Translations under genes and position numbers: made by a program
From: Syntrophaceae bacterium
Lineage (GTDB): Bacteria; Desulfobacterota; Syntrophia; Syntrophales; Smithellaceae
Length of the DNA: 64,000 nucleotides
Assembly: GCA_018436925.1 (NCBI GenBank)
Contig: JAHDKI010000026.1
Location: 1-64,000 of the forward strand
Direction: 5' to 3'
Shown here: positions 1 through 10,403 of the stretch, in pieces
Numbering within the stretch: position 1 is the first letter of the stretch
How the letters are laid out: the number at the start of each line of letters is the position of its first letter
Notes under the pieces: model-generated
The model's database searches: none
Told to the model about the DNA's origin: nothing
Seen by the model: only the letters and a program-made list of their open reading frames with translations

Positions 1-1
1 C

Positions 2-1372
2 TATGCCGCAAACGACGACACCTGGCAGTTTCTGGGCATTCCCTACGCCGCTCCGCCTCTGGGCGATCTGCGCTGGAGGCCGCCGCAGCCGCCGGCGCGC
101 TGGAAGGGCGTGCGCGACGCGATTGCCTGGTCCGACCAGGCGCCGCAAAATCCCCTTTACCAGTCCATCAACGAAGGCGGCATGAGCGAGGACTGCCTGT
201 ATCTGAATGTGACCGCTCCCAAAGGCGCGCACAAGCTGCCGGTCATGGTCTGGTTCCACGGCGGCGCCTTTACCATTCTCAGCAGCAATTCCAAGCAGTA
301 CAACAACCCGACGGCGCTCTCCACAAAAGGCGTGGTTTTGGTCACGGTTAATCATCGGCTCGGCCCGTTCGGCTATCTGGCGCATCCGCTTCTGGCCCAG
401 GATTCAACCTACGGCGGATCGGGAAACTACGGCCAGATGGATCTCGTTGCCGCCCTGCAATGGGTGCAGAAGAACATTAAAGCCTTCGGGGGCGATCCGA
501 AAAACGTCACCATCTTCGGCCAGTCCGGCGGCGGCGGCAAAGTGATTTCTCTGATGTACTCGCCGATGGCCAAAGGTCTGTTCCATAAGGCCGTCTGCCA
601 AAGCGGCATGTCGCCTGCCGATCCGACAGCGACCAACGAATCGGCGATTGCCGCAACGGAAGCCGTCGGCATGGCCATGTTCAACCGCCTGGGTGTGGCC
701 TCTGTCGCGGAGGCCCGCGCTCTGCCCTGGACGGCTATCGTGCAATCGGACATTGTCGCCGGCATTCCCCGTGAAATCTACCGCCCGACAGTCGATTACC
801 ACTATATGTCCAAAACCTACTACCAAACGTTGATCGACGGCATGCCCAGCGACGTGCCCTTCATGGCCGGCGTCACCAACGGCGATTATGTGTCTCTGAG
901 GGCGGTTCTGTCGCCTTTTATGATCCAGCGGACCCCCTATTACACATCCGATCAGTTTGTTTACAAATTCAGCCGCGTTCCGGACGGCTGGGCGGCGATG
1001 GGCCTGAAAAGCTGTCATGGCTGTGAACTGCCGTATCTGTTCAACTACCCGATGGGGCTCGTCAGCAACTACACTCTGGGGCTGGTGCTGACCCCTGCCA
1101 ACACCAAGCCCCCGATCGGCGATCTCAACGGCAACGGCATCACCGGCACGGCGGGCGACATCGAAGACATTTACGCCTCGATGGAGTACGGTCCGGTCGA
1201 TGACGCTTTCGCCGACACCTTGATGACCTTGTGGAGCAATTTCGCCAAGACCGGAAATCCCAGCACAAACGATTTATTCTGGCCCGTCTATTCCCTGTCG
1301 GACGAGGCCTACGTGGAAATCGGCCCGACGGCCACTGAAGCCAAAACGGGGCTGTCCGGCGCTCTGCCGTAA
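2..1372 (+). CDS. Carboxylesterase type B family hydrolase, 5' end cut by window edge
   Basis: Alpha/beta-hydrolase of the carboxylesterase type B (COesterase) family, which hydrolyses carboxylic esters. The frame is open to the left window edge, so the true start and any signal peptide lie outside. The visible part begins with the conserved FLGIPYAAPPLGDLRW block, followed by SEDCLYLNV, the oxyanion-hole HGGAF, and the nucleophile elbow FGQSGGGG with its Ser codon at 524-526. Most relatives have G-E-S-A-G at the elbow; here it is G-Q-S-G-G, an unusual variant. The final segment (WSNFAKTGNPS) is the normal family C-terminus, so the 3' end is intact. A strong terminator follows. The substrate cannot be told from sequence. 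Confidence 0.9.
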   Translation, partial: YAANDDTWQFLGIPYAAPPLGDLRWRPPQPPARWKGVRDAIAWSDQAPQNPLYQSINEGGMSEDCLYLNVTAPKGAHKLPVMVWFHGGAFTILSSNSKQYNNPTALSTKGVVLVTVNHRLGPFGYLAHPLLAQDSTYGGSGNYGQMDLVAALQWVQKNIKAFGGDPKNVTIFGQSGGGGKVISLMYSPMAKGLFHKAVCQSGMSPADPTATNESAIAATEAVGMAMFNRLGVASVAEARALPWTAIVQSDIVAGIPREIYRPTVDYHYMSKTYYQTLIDGMPSDVPFMAGVTNGDYVSLRAVLSPFMIQRTPYYTSDQFVYKFSRVPDGWAAMGLKSCHGCELPYLFNYPMGLVSNYTLGLVLTPANTKPPIGDLNGNGITGTAGDIEDIYASMEYGPVDDAFADTLMTLWSNFAKTGNPSTNDLFWPVYSLSDEAYVEIGPTATEAKTGLSGALP

Positions 1373-1396
1373 TATCCCGGACGCAAATGCCGTCAT

Positions 1397-1436
1397 AAAA
1401 AGCAGGCCCGGCCGCAAGGCGGGGCCTGCCTTTTCT
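1397..1436 (+). terminator. Intrinsic terminator of the carboxylesterase gene
   Basis: A GC-rich hairpin with arms GCAGGCCC and GGGCCTGC, an inner GCC/GGC pair closed by a GCAA tetraloop (1402-1429), then a short T run. It sits 25 bases after the stop codon. Confidence 0.85.
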
Positions 1437-1622
1437 ATGAAAAAAATCCTTACCCCCATTCATCCATCCGCGAAATCATCCGTTATTTCCGATGGATGCC
1501 GAAATCAACCTTTCTTGTTTCAAAAATAGATCCCCGAGCAACCCTAAACAATTTAAACGATTTCATTCTGGCGATCTCGCTGCCGATAGATTAATATGAG
1601 ACCGACGGAAGGTGATGAAGCC

Positions 1623-4600
1623 ATGGTTGCCAAGAGCGCTCGTCTTTCTAAAGGAAAACGGGAAACCGCCCATCCGGTAAAAAAACGATCGGGCTCGAAC
1701 GCACCCGATCGCGGATCCGGAACGAAACGCCCCCCCTCAAAGACGATATCGGGCAAAGCATCAGGATCGATTCGAAAAACCGGCGCGGAACATCGCGCCG
1801 CCCGTCAAAAACCGCGCGCATCCTCCGCGCGCGCGACCGGAAGAACCTCAACTCCCGCAGACGACCGCCGGACCATTATTGAAACGATTCAGGACGGTTA
1901 CTTCGAACTTGACCTCGCCGGAAACTTCACCTTTGTCAACGAACCGCTCAGCCGGAATATCGGATACCCGAAAGACGAGCTCATGGGTTTAAACTATCGT
2001 GAGTATACCGACCCGGCCAACGCAGCCATCTTGTTCCAAAATTTCAACCGGCTCTATCTGACGGGAAACCCCGTTGACATCTTCGAATGTGAAGTCATCC
2101 GGAAAGACGGAGGCAGGGCTTTTGCCGAAATCTCGCTGTCTATGATCCGGGACGCCAAAGGAAACCCGACCGGATTTCGAGGAACTTCGCGGGATGTTAC
2201 CGAGCGGCGGAAATTCATCAATGCACTTCGCTCAAGCGAAGAGCGCCACCGGATCATTCTGGAGAATATGCAGGAAGGGTATTTTGAAAATGATCTCGCC
2301 GGCCGACTGACCTTTGTCAGTGACGCGGCCTGTCGCCATTTGGGCTACACCCGCGAAGAGTTGATCGGAGCGAAACCGGGTTTTATGGAAATAGGGCCCG
2401 GATTGGAAAAAACGACTCAGGCCTATCTGAAGGTCTTTGAAACAGGAAAACCCGTCAGGAGACTGGAAACGGAGTTGACCAGAAAAGACGGTTCCGTGGG
2501 CATCTATGAATTGTCTCTCGATCTGATCCGGGATGCCTGGGGGGCGCCGGCGGGTTTTCGGGGCGTGTGTCACGATATCACTGAACACAAGCAGCTGGAA
2601 AAAAGCCTTCGGGCTTCCGAAGAACGCTATCGAAACATCATCGAAACCATCCAGGACGCCTATATCGAAATCGACCTGAAAGGCCGCTGGACTTTTGTCA
2701 ATCGCCGGGCTTGCGAACATTTGCAGTACACCCGCGAAGAACTCGTCGGTTCTCACTACAGTAAATTTCAACCCGACGAGGCCAGCGCGAAAAAACTCTA
2801 TGACGTCTTCGGCAACCTCTATCGGACGGGAAAGGAGATCAAGGCGCTTGAAATGGCGGGCGTGAGAAAAGACGGAACCCTCGGCATATATGAATTCTCG
2901 GTGTCGCTGATGAAAGACGCCAAAGAAAAGCCGATCGGCTTTCGCTGCATCTCCCGCGACGTCACCGACCGGAAGACCATGGAAAACGCCCTTCGGCGCT
3001 CTGAAGAACGATATCGAACCATCATCGAAACGATGCCCGACGGCTACATCGAGGTCGATCTGCACGGCAACTGGACCTTCTTCAATGATGTCATTGTGCA
3101 GCGCAGCGGCTATACGCGGCAGGAATTGATCGAGGCGGATTTTCACACGCTTCACACCAAAGACAGCGCCAAAAGAGCGGTCAAGGCCTTTGCGCAGGTG
3201 TATCAAACCGGCCGGCCCATCAAGGCGCTGGAAGTGGAAACCGTCAAAAAAGACGGATCGACGGGTTTTTACGAATTGTCGGTTTCTCTGATGAAAAACA
3301 ACGCCGGCGCGCCTATCGGTTTCCACTGCATTTCCCGGGACATCAACGAACGCAAGCTGGCGGAAGCCTTGCTCATTGAAACCAACCGGGAGCTTCGCGA
3401 GGCTACCGATCGCGCAAGCGAGATGGCCGCGAAAGCCCAAGCCGCCAATCTTGCCAAAAGCGAATTCCTGGCCAACATGAGCCATGAAATCCGGACGCCG
3501 CTCAACGGCGTTATCGGCATGATCGGCCTTCTTCTGGATATGGATCTTAACGAAGAACAGCGCCGTTACGCGGAAACGGTTCGCGCCAACGGCGAGTTGC
3601 TGATGGAACTGATCAACAATATCCTTGATTTTTCCAAAATCGAAGCCAAAAAGCTCCACCTGGAAACGCTGGACTTCGATCTGCTGACGTTGCTCGATGA
3701 CTTCACCGCCACTCTGGCGCTTCCGGCACATGAAAAGGGATTGGAACTTTTGTGCTCTGTGGATTTTGATGTTCCGACGAGGCTGCGGGGCGACCCGGGA
3801 CGGCTTCGCCAGATTCTCACCAATCTGGTCGGCAACGCCGTGAAATTCACCCAGACGGGCGAAGTGGTTATTAAAGTGTCTGCGGCCCTCGAAACACCGC
3901 AAGCCCCGTCCCGAAGCGATGCGACGGACGCGACGCAAAGCGTGCTTTTGCGATTCTCGGTGCGCGACACCGGCATCGGAATCCCCAAAGGAAAAATCGG
4001 ATTGTTGTTTAACAAATTCTCTCAGGTGGATGCGTCCACCACCCGGCAATACGGAGGCAGCGGTCTGGGGCTGGTCATCTCCAAACAGTTAAGCGAACTT
4101 TTCGGCGGTGAAACCGGAGTGGTCAGTGAAGAAGGAAAAGGATCGGAATTTTGGTTTACCGCCCGTTTCGATCTGCAAACGGGAGCGCGACAAACCCCCT
4201 GCGCGCCAGCCGACCTGCAAGGGGTGCGTGTCCTGATTGTCGATGACAACGCCACCAACCGCGAAATTCTCTCCAAAAGGCTTGCTTCCTGGGGCATGAG
4301 GCCGTCTGAAGCCAAAGACGGACCTTTAGCCCTTGAGCTTCTGAATACGGCTATCGAAGACAATGACCCCTACCGGATGTGTCTGATCGATATGCTAATG
4401 CCGGCTATGGACGGCGAGATCCTGGGGAAAATCATCCGCCAGGACGAGCGTCTCTCGGAGGCCCGCTTAGTCCTTTTGACTTCGCTGGGTATGCGGGGCG
4501 GCCTCCAGCATCTCGAGCAAGACGGATTTTCCGCCTTTATCACTAAACCCATCAAACACCGCGAACTCAAGAATATGTTGGCCATGGTCCTGGGCGCATC

Positions 4601-5513
4601 CCGGGAACCGGATAATCAGACACGGTCCATTGTCACACAGCAAACGTATTTTGATCCGCCTAAGATTTTCGCCGCGCGCAAGTCCAGAATTCTCATTGCG
4701 GAGGATAACAGCACCAATCAGCAGGTGGCTTTGGGGCTGCTTAAAAATCTGGGGCTTCGCGCCGATGCGGTTGCCGATGGGCTGGAGGCGATCAAGGCGA
4801 TGGAAACGCTGCCCTACGATTTGGTTTTGATGGATATCCAAATGCCGCAAATGGACGGATTCGAAGCAACCCGGCATATCCGCCGCTGGGCCCGGCTCCC
4901 CGAGAGTAACAGCGGACATCGCGCAGCGGAGTTGCGCAAACGCGCTTCACGAATTCCGATTGTCGCCATGACCGCATACGCGCTGGAAGGGGACCGTAAT
5001 CGCTGTCTGGAAGCCGGCATGAATGACTACATCTCCAAACCCGTCTCCCGCAAAGCGCTGGCTGAGGTTCTGGATAAATGGCTGCCGAAGGAAGGAAACA
5101 ACCCGGAAAGCCGGCAAGACGGCCGGGCGCTTTCCGCCCCGGAAAATGAAGCGGAGGCGGGCTGTGCGCGCAAAGTTTTCAATACGATAGACCTGCTGGA
5201 CCGGATGGGCGATGAAGCGCTCGCCAAAACAGTTGCGCTTCGCTTTCTTGAAAGCCTTCCTTTTCAGATCCAATCCTTGCGCGAGTTTCTGTCTGTCGGA
5301 GACATTGTCTCCGCCTGCCGCATGGCGCACAGCATCAAAGGCGCCGCGGCCAACATTGGCGGCGAAGCCTTAAGCGCCGTGGCCCTTCAGATGGAAACGG
5401 CGGGCATGCAAAACAAGAAAGAAGAGATCGAAAACCGTTTTCCCGAACTCGTTCATCAGTACGAAATCCTGAAGTCGGCCATAGAAAAGATCTATCCCCC
5501 CGCCGATCAATAA
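1623..5513 (+). CDS. Hybrid sensor histidine kinase: four PAS, HisKA, HATPase, two receivers, HPt
   Basis: Multi-step phosphorelay kinase of 1296 aa. An ATG at 1596 is also in frame but has no ribosome site; the ATG at 1623 has GGAAGG ten bases upstream and is preferred. After a basic, low-complexity N-terminus (residues 1-80) come four PAS domains of about 120 residues each (roughly 85-570), each starting near an I(I)E(T/N)-(I/M)-(Q/P)-(D/E)-G/A-Y motif and ending in a PAC-like IGF-type segment. HisKA has the phospho-His in SHEIRTP (H621); the ATPase has [16 protein letters not shown] and GGSGLGL. Receiver 1 has D923, receiver 2 has D1071, and the HPt has H1236 in [10 protein letters not shown]. 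No transmembrane segment is seen, so it is probably a cytoplasmic sensor. The PAS repeats look like tandem duplications. No partner response regulator lies next to it. Confidence 0.95.
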   Translation: MVAKSARLSKGKRETAHPVKKRSGSNAPDRGSGTKRPPSKTISGKASGSIRKTGAEHRAARQKPRASSARATGRTSTPADDRRTIIETIQDGYFELDLAGNFTFVNEPLSRNIGYPKDELMGLNYREYTDPANAAILFQNFNRLYLTGNPVDIFECEVIRKDGGRAFAEISLSMIRDAKGNPTGFRGTSRDVTERRKFINALRSSEERHRIILENMQEGYFENDLAGRLTFVSDAACRHLGYTREELIGAKPGFMEIGPGLEKTTQAYLKVFETGKPVRRLETELTRKDGSVGIYELSLDLIRDAWGAPAGFRGVCHDITEHKQLEKSLRASEERYRNIIETIQDAYIEIDLKGRWTFVNRRACEHLQYTREELVGSHYSKFQPDEASAKKLYDVFGNLYRTGKEIKALEMAGVRKDGTLGIYEFSVSLMKDAKEKPIGFRCISRDVTDRKTMENALRRSEERYRTIIETMPDGYIEVDLHGNWTFFNDVIVQRSGYTRQELIEADFHTLHTKDSAKRAVKAFAQVYQTGRPIKALEVETVKKDGSTGFYELSVSLMKNNAGAPIGFHCISRDINERKLAEALLIETNRELREATDRASEMAAKAQAANLAKSEFLANMSHEIRTPLNGVIGMIGLLLDMDLNEEQRRYAETVRANGELLMELINNILDFSKIEAKKLHLETLDFDLLTLLDDFTATLALPAHEKGLELLCSVDFDVPTRLRGDPGRLRQILTNLVGNAVKFTQTGEVVIKVSAALETPQAPSRSDATDATQSVLLRFSVRDTGIGIPKGKIGLLFNKFSQVDASTTRQYGGSGLGLVISKQLSELFGGETGVVSEEGKGSEFWFTARFDLQTGARQTPCAPADLQGVRVLIVDDNATNREILSKRLASWGMRPSEAKDGPLALELLNTAIEDNDPYRMCLIDMLMPAMDGEILGKIIRQDERLSEARLVLLTSLGMRGGLQHLEQDGFSAFITKPIKHRELKNMLAMVLGASREPDNQTRSIVTQQTYFDPPKIFAARKSRILIAEDNSTNQQVALGLLKNLGLRADAVADGLEAIKAMETLPYDLVLMDIQMPQMDGFEATRHIRRWARLPESNSGHRAAELRKRASRIPIVAMTAYALEGDRNRCLEAGMNDYISKPVSRKALAEVLDKWLPKEGNNPESRQDGRALSAPENEAEAGCARKVFNTIDLLDRMGDEALAKTVALRFLESLPFQIQSLREFLSVGDIVSACRMAHSIKGAAANIGGEALSAVALQMETAGMQNKKEEIENRFPELVHQYEILKSAIEKIYPPADQ

Positions 5514-5567
5514 AGCGTAAAGACGTCCCGTAATCCCCGCTTGACGCACATGCGGATGGAGAAGATT

Positions 5568-5596
5568 TTGACATCAACATCATCTTTGCTTATACT
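5568..5596 (+). promoter_or_regulatory. Sigma70 promoter of the TPM operon
   Basis: TTGACA at 5568-5573, a 17-base spacer and TATACT at 5591-5596. This is a near-consensus housekeeping promoter 38 bases before the first TPM gene, giving a short leader. Confidence 0.85.
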
Positions 5597-5633
5597 GGCC
5601 TCCGAATAAATCCCGTATCGGCGCGGAGCCTGA

Positions 5634-6284
5634 ATGAAGCATTCCTTATCCGTTGAAGACCGAAAAACGCTTGATGGGCGAATCGCCCGGACCGAGGCGC
5701 AAACCGGCGCTCAGATCGTGCTTGCGGTCATCGAACGCAGTGACGCCTATCCGGAAATCCCCTGGAAGGCCTTCGCACTGGGGATTTCGTTTTCCGCGCT
5801 CGCTGTTTTAATCGTCAACATCCTTTTCCCTTTTGCCCCGGACCAGACAGCGACGCTATGGACCATTGTCATCCTGCTTTCATCGGGCGCGGGACCGGCC
5901 CTTTTGTGTGTTTTTGTTCCGGACTTTGCGCGCCTGTTTCTGTCGCGCGAACGGGCCGAAACGGAAACCCGTCAATACGCGGAAAACCTCTTTCTGGACC
6001 GCGACCTGTTTACAACCCCGACAAGGCGGGCTGTTTTGGTCATGATCAGTTTATTCGAGCATCGCATCGTCATTCTACCGGATAAGGGCCTTGCCAAAGA
6101 ATTATCCGATCCGGCGGCAAAGGATATCATTGCTGCTATGCGCCCTCACTTGAAGGCAGGCCGGCTGGCGCAGGCGTTTGAAGCGGGGCTCGACGTCCTG
6201 GAAACGGCAATTCATGTCGCCAACTCGCCTTCACCGGGCACAGAGGGCTTGCCCAACACGATCATTGAGGAGAAAGGCGCATGA
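5634..6284 (+). CDS. TPM-domain membrane protein
   Basis: A 216-aa protein of the TPM (YgcG/Psb32-like) domain family. An N-terminal TPM half (residues 1-40, with the TGAQIVLAVIE strand) is followed by two hydrophobic segments (about 44-66 and 76-100), and then by the rest of the domain (HRIVILPDKGLAKEL, about 145-165). It lacks the signal peptide and glycine-rich tail of its neighbour. Its stop overlaps the start of the next gene by four bases (ATGA), so the two are translationally coupled. In many bacteria such pairs follow a lemA gene; none is present here. The biochemical role of bacterial TPM proteins is not settled. Confidence 0.8.
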   Translation: MKHSLSVEDRKTLDGRIARTEAQTGAQIVLAVIERSDAYPEIPWKAFALGISFSALAVLIVNILFPFAPDQTATLWTIVILLSSGAGPALLCVFVPDFARLFLSRERAETETRQYAENLFLDRDLFTTPTRRAVLVMISLFEHRIVILPDKGLAKELSDPAAKDIIAAMRPHLKAGRLAQAFEAGLDVLETAIHVANSPSPGTEGLPNTIIEEKGA

Positions 6285-7246
6285 AGAAAACGTTGAGCGC
6301 GGGATGGATGATCGTTTTTTTGCTTGCCACGTTCAGCGCGCATGCCGTCGAGATTCCTTATCTCACCGGACGCGTGACGGACAACGCCGGAATTCTCTCT
6401 GATGAAGCAATCCGGTCGATCAGCGCGCGCCTCAAAGCGCATGAAGACAAAACGACCAATCAGATCGCCGTCCTCACCGTCGAAACGCTCGGCGGCGCAA
6501 GCATTGAAGATTATGCTTTTGAAGTATTCACCGCCTGGAAGCTTGGCCGCAAAGAACAAGACAACGGTTTGCTCATCATTGTGGCGCCCGCCGAGCACCG
6601 CGTGCGCATCGAAGTGGGCTACGGTCTGGAAGGCTTCATGAACGACGGGCTCGCCGGCGGCATTATCCGCAACACCCTGACACCGTATTTCAAAAAAGGA
6701 GAATACGACGCGGGCCTGGAGGCGGGTGTTAAGGAAATCCTTTTTCTTCTGGAAGGCGGCCTGGCATCCGATACCGATAGCCCATACAAAAACGCGGCGA
6801 AAGGAAAAACGGGGGGATTTCTGGAACAGCCGGACATGTCGCTCACCGAACGCATTTTGATCGGAGCCTTTATCTTCACGATCATCGGCCTTTTCACCTT
6901 TATCGGCGTGGTCACACCCGGCGTGGGCTGGTTTCTCTACTTTTTTCTGATACCGTTTTGGGCCATGTTTCCCGTGGTTGTCGTAGGCGCAACGGGCGCG
7001 TTATATCTGCTTATCGCTTATCTGATTCTATTTCCCTTAGCCAAGCTGTATTTGAAAAGAAGCGGATGGTTTGAAAAAGCCCGAAAAGATCTGCAAAGCA
7101 ATGGACACATGCGCATCGGCCCCTTCACGGTCAGCCCCGGCGGTTCGAGCCGGTCCGGCCCATCGTGGAGCTCCGGACGTTCCGGCGGCGGTTTTTCCGG
7201 CGGAGGCGGCCGCTCCGGCGGAGGCGGCGCGTCGGGTGGCTGGTGA
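6281..7246 (+). CDS. TPM-domain protein, YgcG type, secreted and membrane anchored
   Basis: A 321-aa protein with a signal peptide (about residues 1-22, ending AHAVEIP). A TPM domain follows (about 25-150: LTGRVTDNAGIL, TTNQIAVLTVETL, IVAPAEHRVRIEVGYGLEG). Then come two or three transmembrane stretches (about 190-255) and a Gly/Ser-rich tail ending GGGGASGGW, the hallmark of the YgcG branch. It is coupled to the preceding TPM gene. A second copy of the last ten codons, with the same protein reading but for one residue, lies 3.2 kb downstream at 10452-10481, on the far side of an HtrA gene pair. This suggests DNA was inserted right at the 3' end of this gene. Confidence 0.9.
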   Translation: MKKTLSAGWMIVFLLATFSAHAVEIPYLTGRVTDNAGILSDEAIRSISARLKAHEDKTTNQIAVLTVETLGGASIEDYAFEVFTAWKLGRKEQDNGLLIIVAPAEHRVRIEVGYGLEGFMNDGLAGGIIRNTLTPYFKKGEYDAGLEAGVKEILFLLEGGLASDTDSPYKNAAKGKTGGFLEQPDMSLTERILIGAFIFTIIGLFTFIGVVTPGVGWFLYFFLIPFWAMFPVVVVGATGALYLLIAYLILFPLAKLYLKRSGWFEKARKDLQSNGHMRIGPFTVSPGGSSRSGPSWSSGRSGGGFSGGGGRSGGGGASGGW

Positions 7247-7368
7247 GAGAAAAAACTCGAGTACGCTAGGGATCCGGCCCGGGAAGAGGTACGATCCGCT
7301 AAGCAATCATAACCCTCTATGCTAGCCGCAGATCTCCCGTTAAAAGCGGCCCCTTCTGACAGAATCAA

Positions 7369-9417
7369 TTATTTGCTTGCATCCCAGTTCGGCTCAAGTT
7401 CGATGTACACATGGTGAATCCCTCTAAGAACATGCAACACAACCGTTTTTGACCTTTTGTCTTTGATGCGTTTCATGACCTTTTGGAAAGACAAAACATC
7501 GATAATTTTTTCTCCATCTACCTCCAGGATCAAGTCTCCGCTGTTGAGATTTCCAATGGCCGCCCAACCACCGGGATCGACCGATTCAACATAAACCCCC
7601 TGGCGAGTGTTATCCCAAGCATTTCCCGTCCTATCGTGAAGGGCCAGATCGCGGACAGTAAAGTCGAAGAAACCGCTGCGATACTTGTTCAATTCTCTGG
7701 CAAGCAACGGCGCTCTCAAAAGATCTGCTTTTACAACAGACGGTTTGCCGTCGCGTATGATGCTCAGATCGACGCTTTCGCCGATTCTATACTGTCGTAG
7801 CAGAGCCGGAAAGACATCGGCGTCATGTGGGGTGGATGCCGCGATTTTTTCGCCGTCAATGCCCACAATCAGATCACCGACGCGCAGACCGGCTTTTTCA
7901 GCACTGCCGCCTTTATGGATACTAACAATGCGAACACCGGTATACTCCGGTACACCCATTTTTTCGGCTAATTCGCGCGTGATGACCTGAGTTGATATAT
8001 CCAGCCACGCTTTTTGAGCTTCCAGGCCGGTCCCTTCCATTTCGCTGATCCCCAGATTGACCACTGTGAGGTATTTCTCCGCGTTCCGCTCGAAAGCAAC
8101 CAAAACCGGCAGCGGCCTATTCTTGCTCTCCGTTATCTTCCGGGTTATAGCCACAAGGTCTTTAATATTTTTAATCGGCACCCCATCTATTTCAACGATA
8201 ATATCTTTCGGCAATATTTGCGGTTTAGCTTCGCCGCAGGGACCGCCGGTTCTTATGGAGGTTGCCTGAACGCCTTCTAATGTGTCCCGGCTCATTTCTT
8301 TGGCCGCCATCAGCGACAAGTCGCGAGCCGTCATGCCCCACTGTGGCAGTTCCGATTCCTTTAATTCAATGGGCTGACGTTCAATAGGTGTAAGTTTGAG
8401 AACCTTTTTTGCGCCTTTCCTTATCACCACGGCTTTGTTTTCCTGAGAGATCGGCAGTTCGGCCGTCATTTGATGAAAAATCGGCAACTGATCGCGGAAA
8501 CGGACTTCCACAGCATTGCCGTTAAGACTCACAAGGATATCTCCGGATTGAAAACCGGCCTTATCGGCAGGCGATCCATTGATGACGCCACTGACGAGAA
8601 CTCCTTCCCGCATCGGAGAATGCTTCAATTGCGGTTGAACTTCCAGTCCCAACCAGGCCCGGGTTACCCTCCCCTTTTCGATAATCTGTCGGGCCACTTT
8701 CTTCACAAGGTCTGAAGGAATCGCGCCCCCCAGCCCGATATTAATCTCGTTGATACCGACAACTTCGCCTTGCATATTGACCAGCGGCCCTCCGGAATTT
8801 CCGCCATAAATCGGGGCATCATGCGCAATCCAGCGGACCATTGAACCGACGTCTTCTCCGTCCATCTGCAATCGAATCCCGTATCTCTCAAACATCCGGG
8901 GAACAACCATTTCGGTATTGCTCACGATGCCGAGGGTGACCGATTGGGCTATGGACAATGGACTGCCCATGGCCAGAACGAAGTCGCCCACACGGACTTT
9001 GGAGGAATCGCCCAGGACCGCAAACGGTAAGGCTGGCTGATTTTCTTTTTTGATACGAATAACGGCGATATCGGATAACGCATCCGTCCCGATCAGTTCC
9101 GCTTCGAATTCTTCTTTACTGGATAGAACACAGAACAATCGTGCCGCGTGTCCCGCTACATGATGATTGGTGAGGACATGGCCATTTTCATCGATGATGA
9201 CGCCGCTGCCGTAGGCTTCGGATTTTTTCTCACGGCCTTCTTCATAGAGCAGGTTTACAACCCGGATCTGAACGAGCGCCGGTTTGACTTTTGAAATGGC
9301 TGCGTAAATAGCCTTGTCAAAGGGATCCTGGGCGCCGGCGATGGCTGCAAAAATCAGGCTGCAGGCTATTGCTGAAAGACAGACCACTATACTGACCATT
9401 TTATCCAAGCTCATCAT
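7369..9417 (-). CDS. HtrA/Deg-type serine protease with four PDZ domains
   Basis: A periplasmic trypsin-like protease of 682 aa with a signal peptide (residues 1-29, cut near AGAQ). The protease domain spans about 35-245 with the full triad: H86 in TNHHV, D116 in SDIAVI and S208 in GGNSGGP. Four PDZ-like domains follow (about 250-330, 350-430, 450-545 and 575-675), each with a G-D-I/L-I-V-x-I/V-D/N-G type turn. Usual HtrA proteins have one or two PDZ domains and about 450 aa. It starts six bases after the degenerate homologue upstream, whose last codons carry its ribosome site, so the two are coupled. Base composition looks AT-richer than that of flanking genes, fitting acquisition. Confidence 0.9.
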   Translation of the reverse strand: MMSLDKMVSIVVCLSAIACSLIFAAIAGAQDPFDKAIYAAISKVKPALVQIRVVNLLYEEGREKKSEAYGSGVIIDENGHVLTNHHVAGHAARLFCVLSSKEEFEAELIGTDALSDIAVIRIKKENQPALPFAVLGDSSKVRVGDFVLAMGSPLSIAQSVTLGIVSNTEMVVPRMFERYGIRLQMDGEDVGSMVRWIAHDAPIYGGNSGGPLVNMQGEVVGINEINIGLGGAIPSDLVKKVARQIIEKGRVTRAWLGLEVQPQLKHSPMREGVLVSGVINGSPADKAGFQSGDILVSLNGNAVEVRFRDQLPIFHQMTAELPISQENKAVVIRKGAKKVLKLTPIERQPIELKESELPQWGMTARDLSLMAAKEMSRDTLEGVQATSIRTGGPCGEAKPQILPKDIIVEIDGVPIKNIKDLVAITRKITESKNRPLPVLVAFERNAEKYLTVVNLGISEMEGTGLEAQKAWLDISTQVITRELAEKMGVPEYTGVRIVSIHKGGSAEKAGLRVGDLIVGIDGEKIAASTPHDADVFPALLRQYRIGESVDLSIIRDGKPSVVKADLLRAPLLARELNKYRSGFFDFTVRDLALHDRTGNAWDNTRQGVYVESVDPGGWAAIGNLNSGDLILEVDGEKIIDVLSFQKVMKRIKDKRSKTVVLHVLRGIHHVYIELEPNWDASK

Positions 9418-9423
9418 GATGAT

Positions 9424-10290
9424 CTATTCCTTTGCTTTTGGTTCGTTTGGCGCTTGTTTTGACGCCTCCAGAATTTCAGCCATTGGCATAATCACGGCCG
9501 TAATCCCCATAGCTCCCGAGCCGCCCATCATTGCGTTGAACCCCACCGCGCCATCATGATCAAGTATGCGAATCAGGATCACACCAATCGGCTTACCGTC
9601 GAGGCTAAAAGCGGGAGTCCCGATATATCCCGGATCACCGCCTTCCATTTGAGGGATATAAAAAGTGCGCGGTTTACTGACGATAGCAGCGATTCTGGCA
9701 GCCATCGCACTGGGTGCATATCTGGCCACTTTGCTCAGCCGGCCAAGCACAACAATTTCATCCATAACCCGGGGGTTTGCCTGATCGTTTAAATTAACTG
9801 AGACTATTGACTTTTCCATTTTCTGTTTTGTCCGGATGAACGCCATATCCATATCCCTGTCGCGCAAAACCACTTTTGCGTCTATTTCCGTTGCGTCGGG
9901 TAAAATTATCTTCACTGACTTAAGATCAATCTTGATGTCCATTTTCATGTCGTCTCCGGCGCCGCGCATCAGGCTATCCATAAATCTGGACGGATCAACA
10001 GCCGTAAGCGAAACGAGAACCAGACCCGACGGGTCTATAACCGTTCCTGTAATCTCGTTTTTAAATTCCCTGTTCTGCATCTCGCTGCCGTTCATCAACC
10101 ATTTAATTTGGCTGACCGTTTCAACTTTAACCACGGCGTTGTGATAGGACTCCAATATTTTCCTGCCGGCTACCGCTGTGTCATCAGCCTTTGTGATGTC
10201 GCTGCCGGCCAATAAAACCATGACGGCTAAAAAAGTTACCATTGTCGTCTGTTTGACGTTGTGCCTAACTTTTCTTGTGTTTTTCATCAT
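9424..10290 (-). CDS. Degenerate trypsin-like (HtrA-related) secreted protein
   Basis: A 288-aa protein from the ATG at 10290, which has AGGAG just upstream. A longer in-frame start at 10368 has no ribosome site and spoils the signal peptide. Residues 1-35 form a signal peptide (VTFLAVMVLLAGS). The rest follows the HtrA protease fold (HNAVVKVETV, GTVIDPSGLVLVS, RDMDMAFIR, VVLGRLS, PAFSLDGKPIGVIL). The catalytic His position has SLTAV instead of TNHHV, and the GNSGG site reads GTPAF. Only the Asp region is kept, so it is probably catalytically dead. As the first gene of the pair with the four-PDZ protease, it may be a regulatory or adaptor subunit (inference). Confidence 0.75.
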   Translation of the reverse strand: MMKNTRKVRHNVKQTTMVTFLAVMVLLAGSDITKADDTAVAGRKILESYHNAVVKVETVSQIKWLMNGSEMQNREFKNEITGTVIDPSGLVLVSLTAVDPSRFMDSLMRGAGDDMKMDIKIDLKSVKIILPDATEIDAKVVLRDRDMDMAFIRTKQKMEKSIVSVNLNDQANPRVMDEIVVLGRLSKVARYAPSAMAARIAAIVSKPRTFYIPQMEGGDPGYIGTPAFSLDGKPIGVILIRILDHDGAVGFNAMMGGSGAMGITAVIMPMAEILEASKQAPNEPKAKE

Positions 10291-10403
10291 CAGGTCTCCT
10301 TTTGCAGTTTTCCATCCATCATCAGGTATTGTAAGTAATACCTGAGGGTTTCGCTCGTAAGAGTTCATGGTGATAATCGATAAGCTGATATTATTGGCCT
10401 TTA

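Noticed and set aside
2232..4049. A 605-codon minus-strand frame inside the first kinase gene
   Set aside because: It is the antisense of a well-supported PAS/HisKA coding sequence, has unlike-protein composition, and is a side effect of the GC-rich repeated PAS domains.
10381..10396. Similarity of ATCGATAAGCTGATAT to a cloning-vector polylinker
   Set aside because: A short match with one base missing; chance cannot be excluded and it lies in an ordinary promoter leader.
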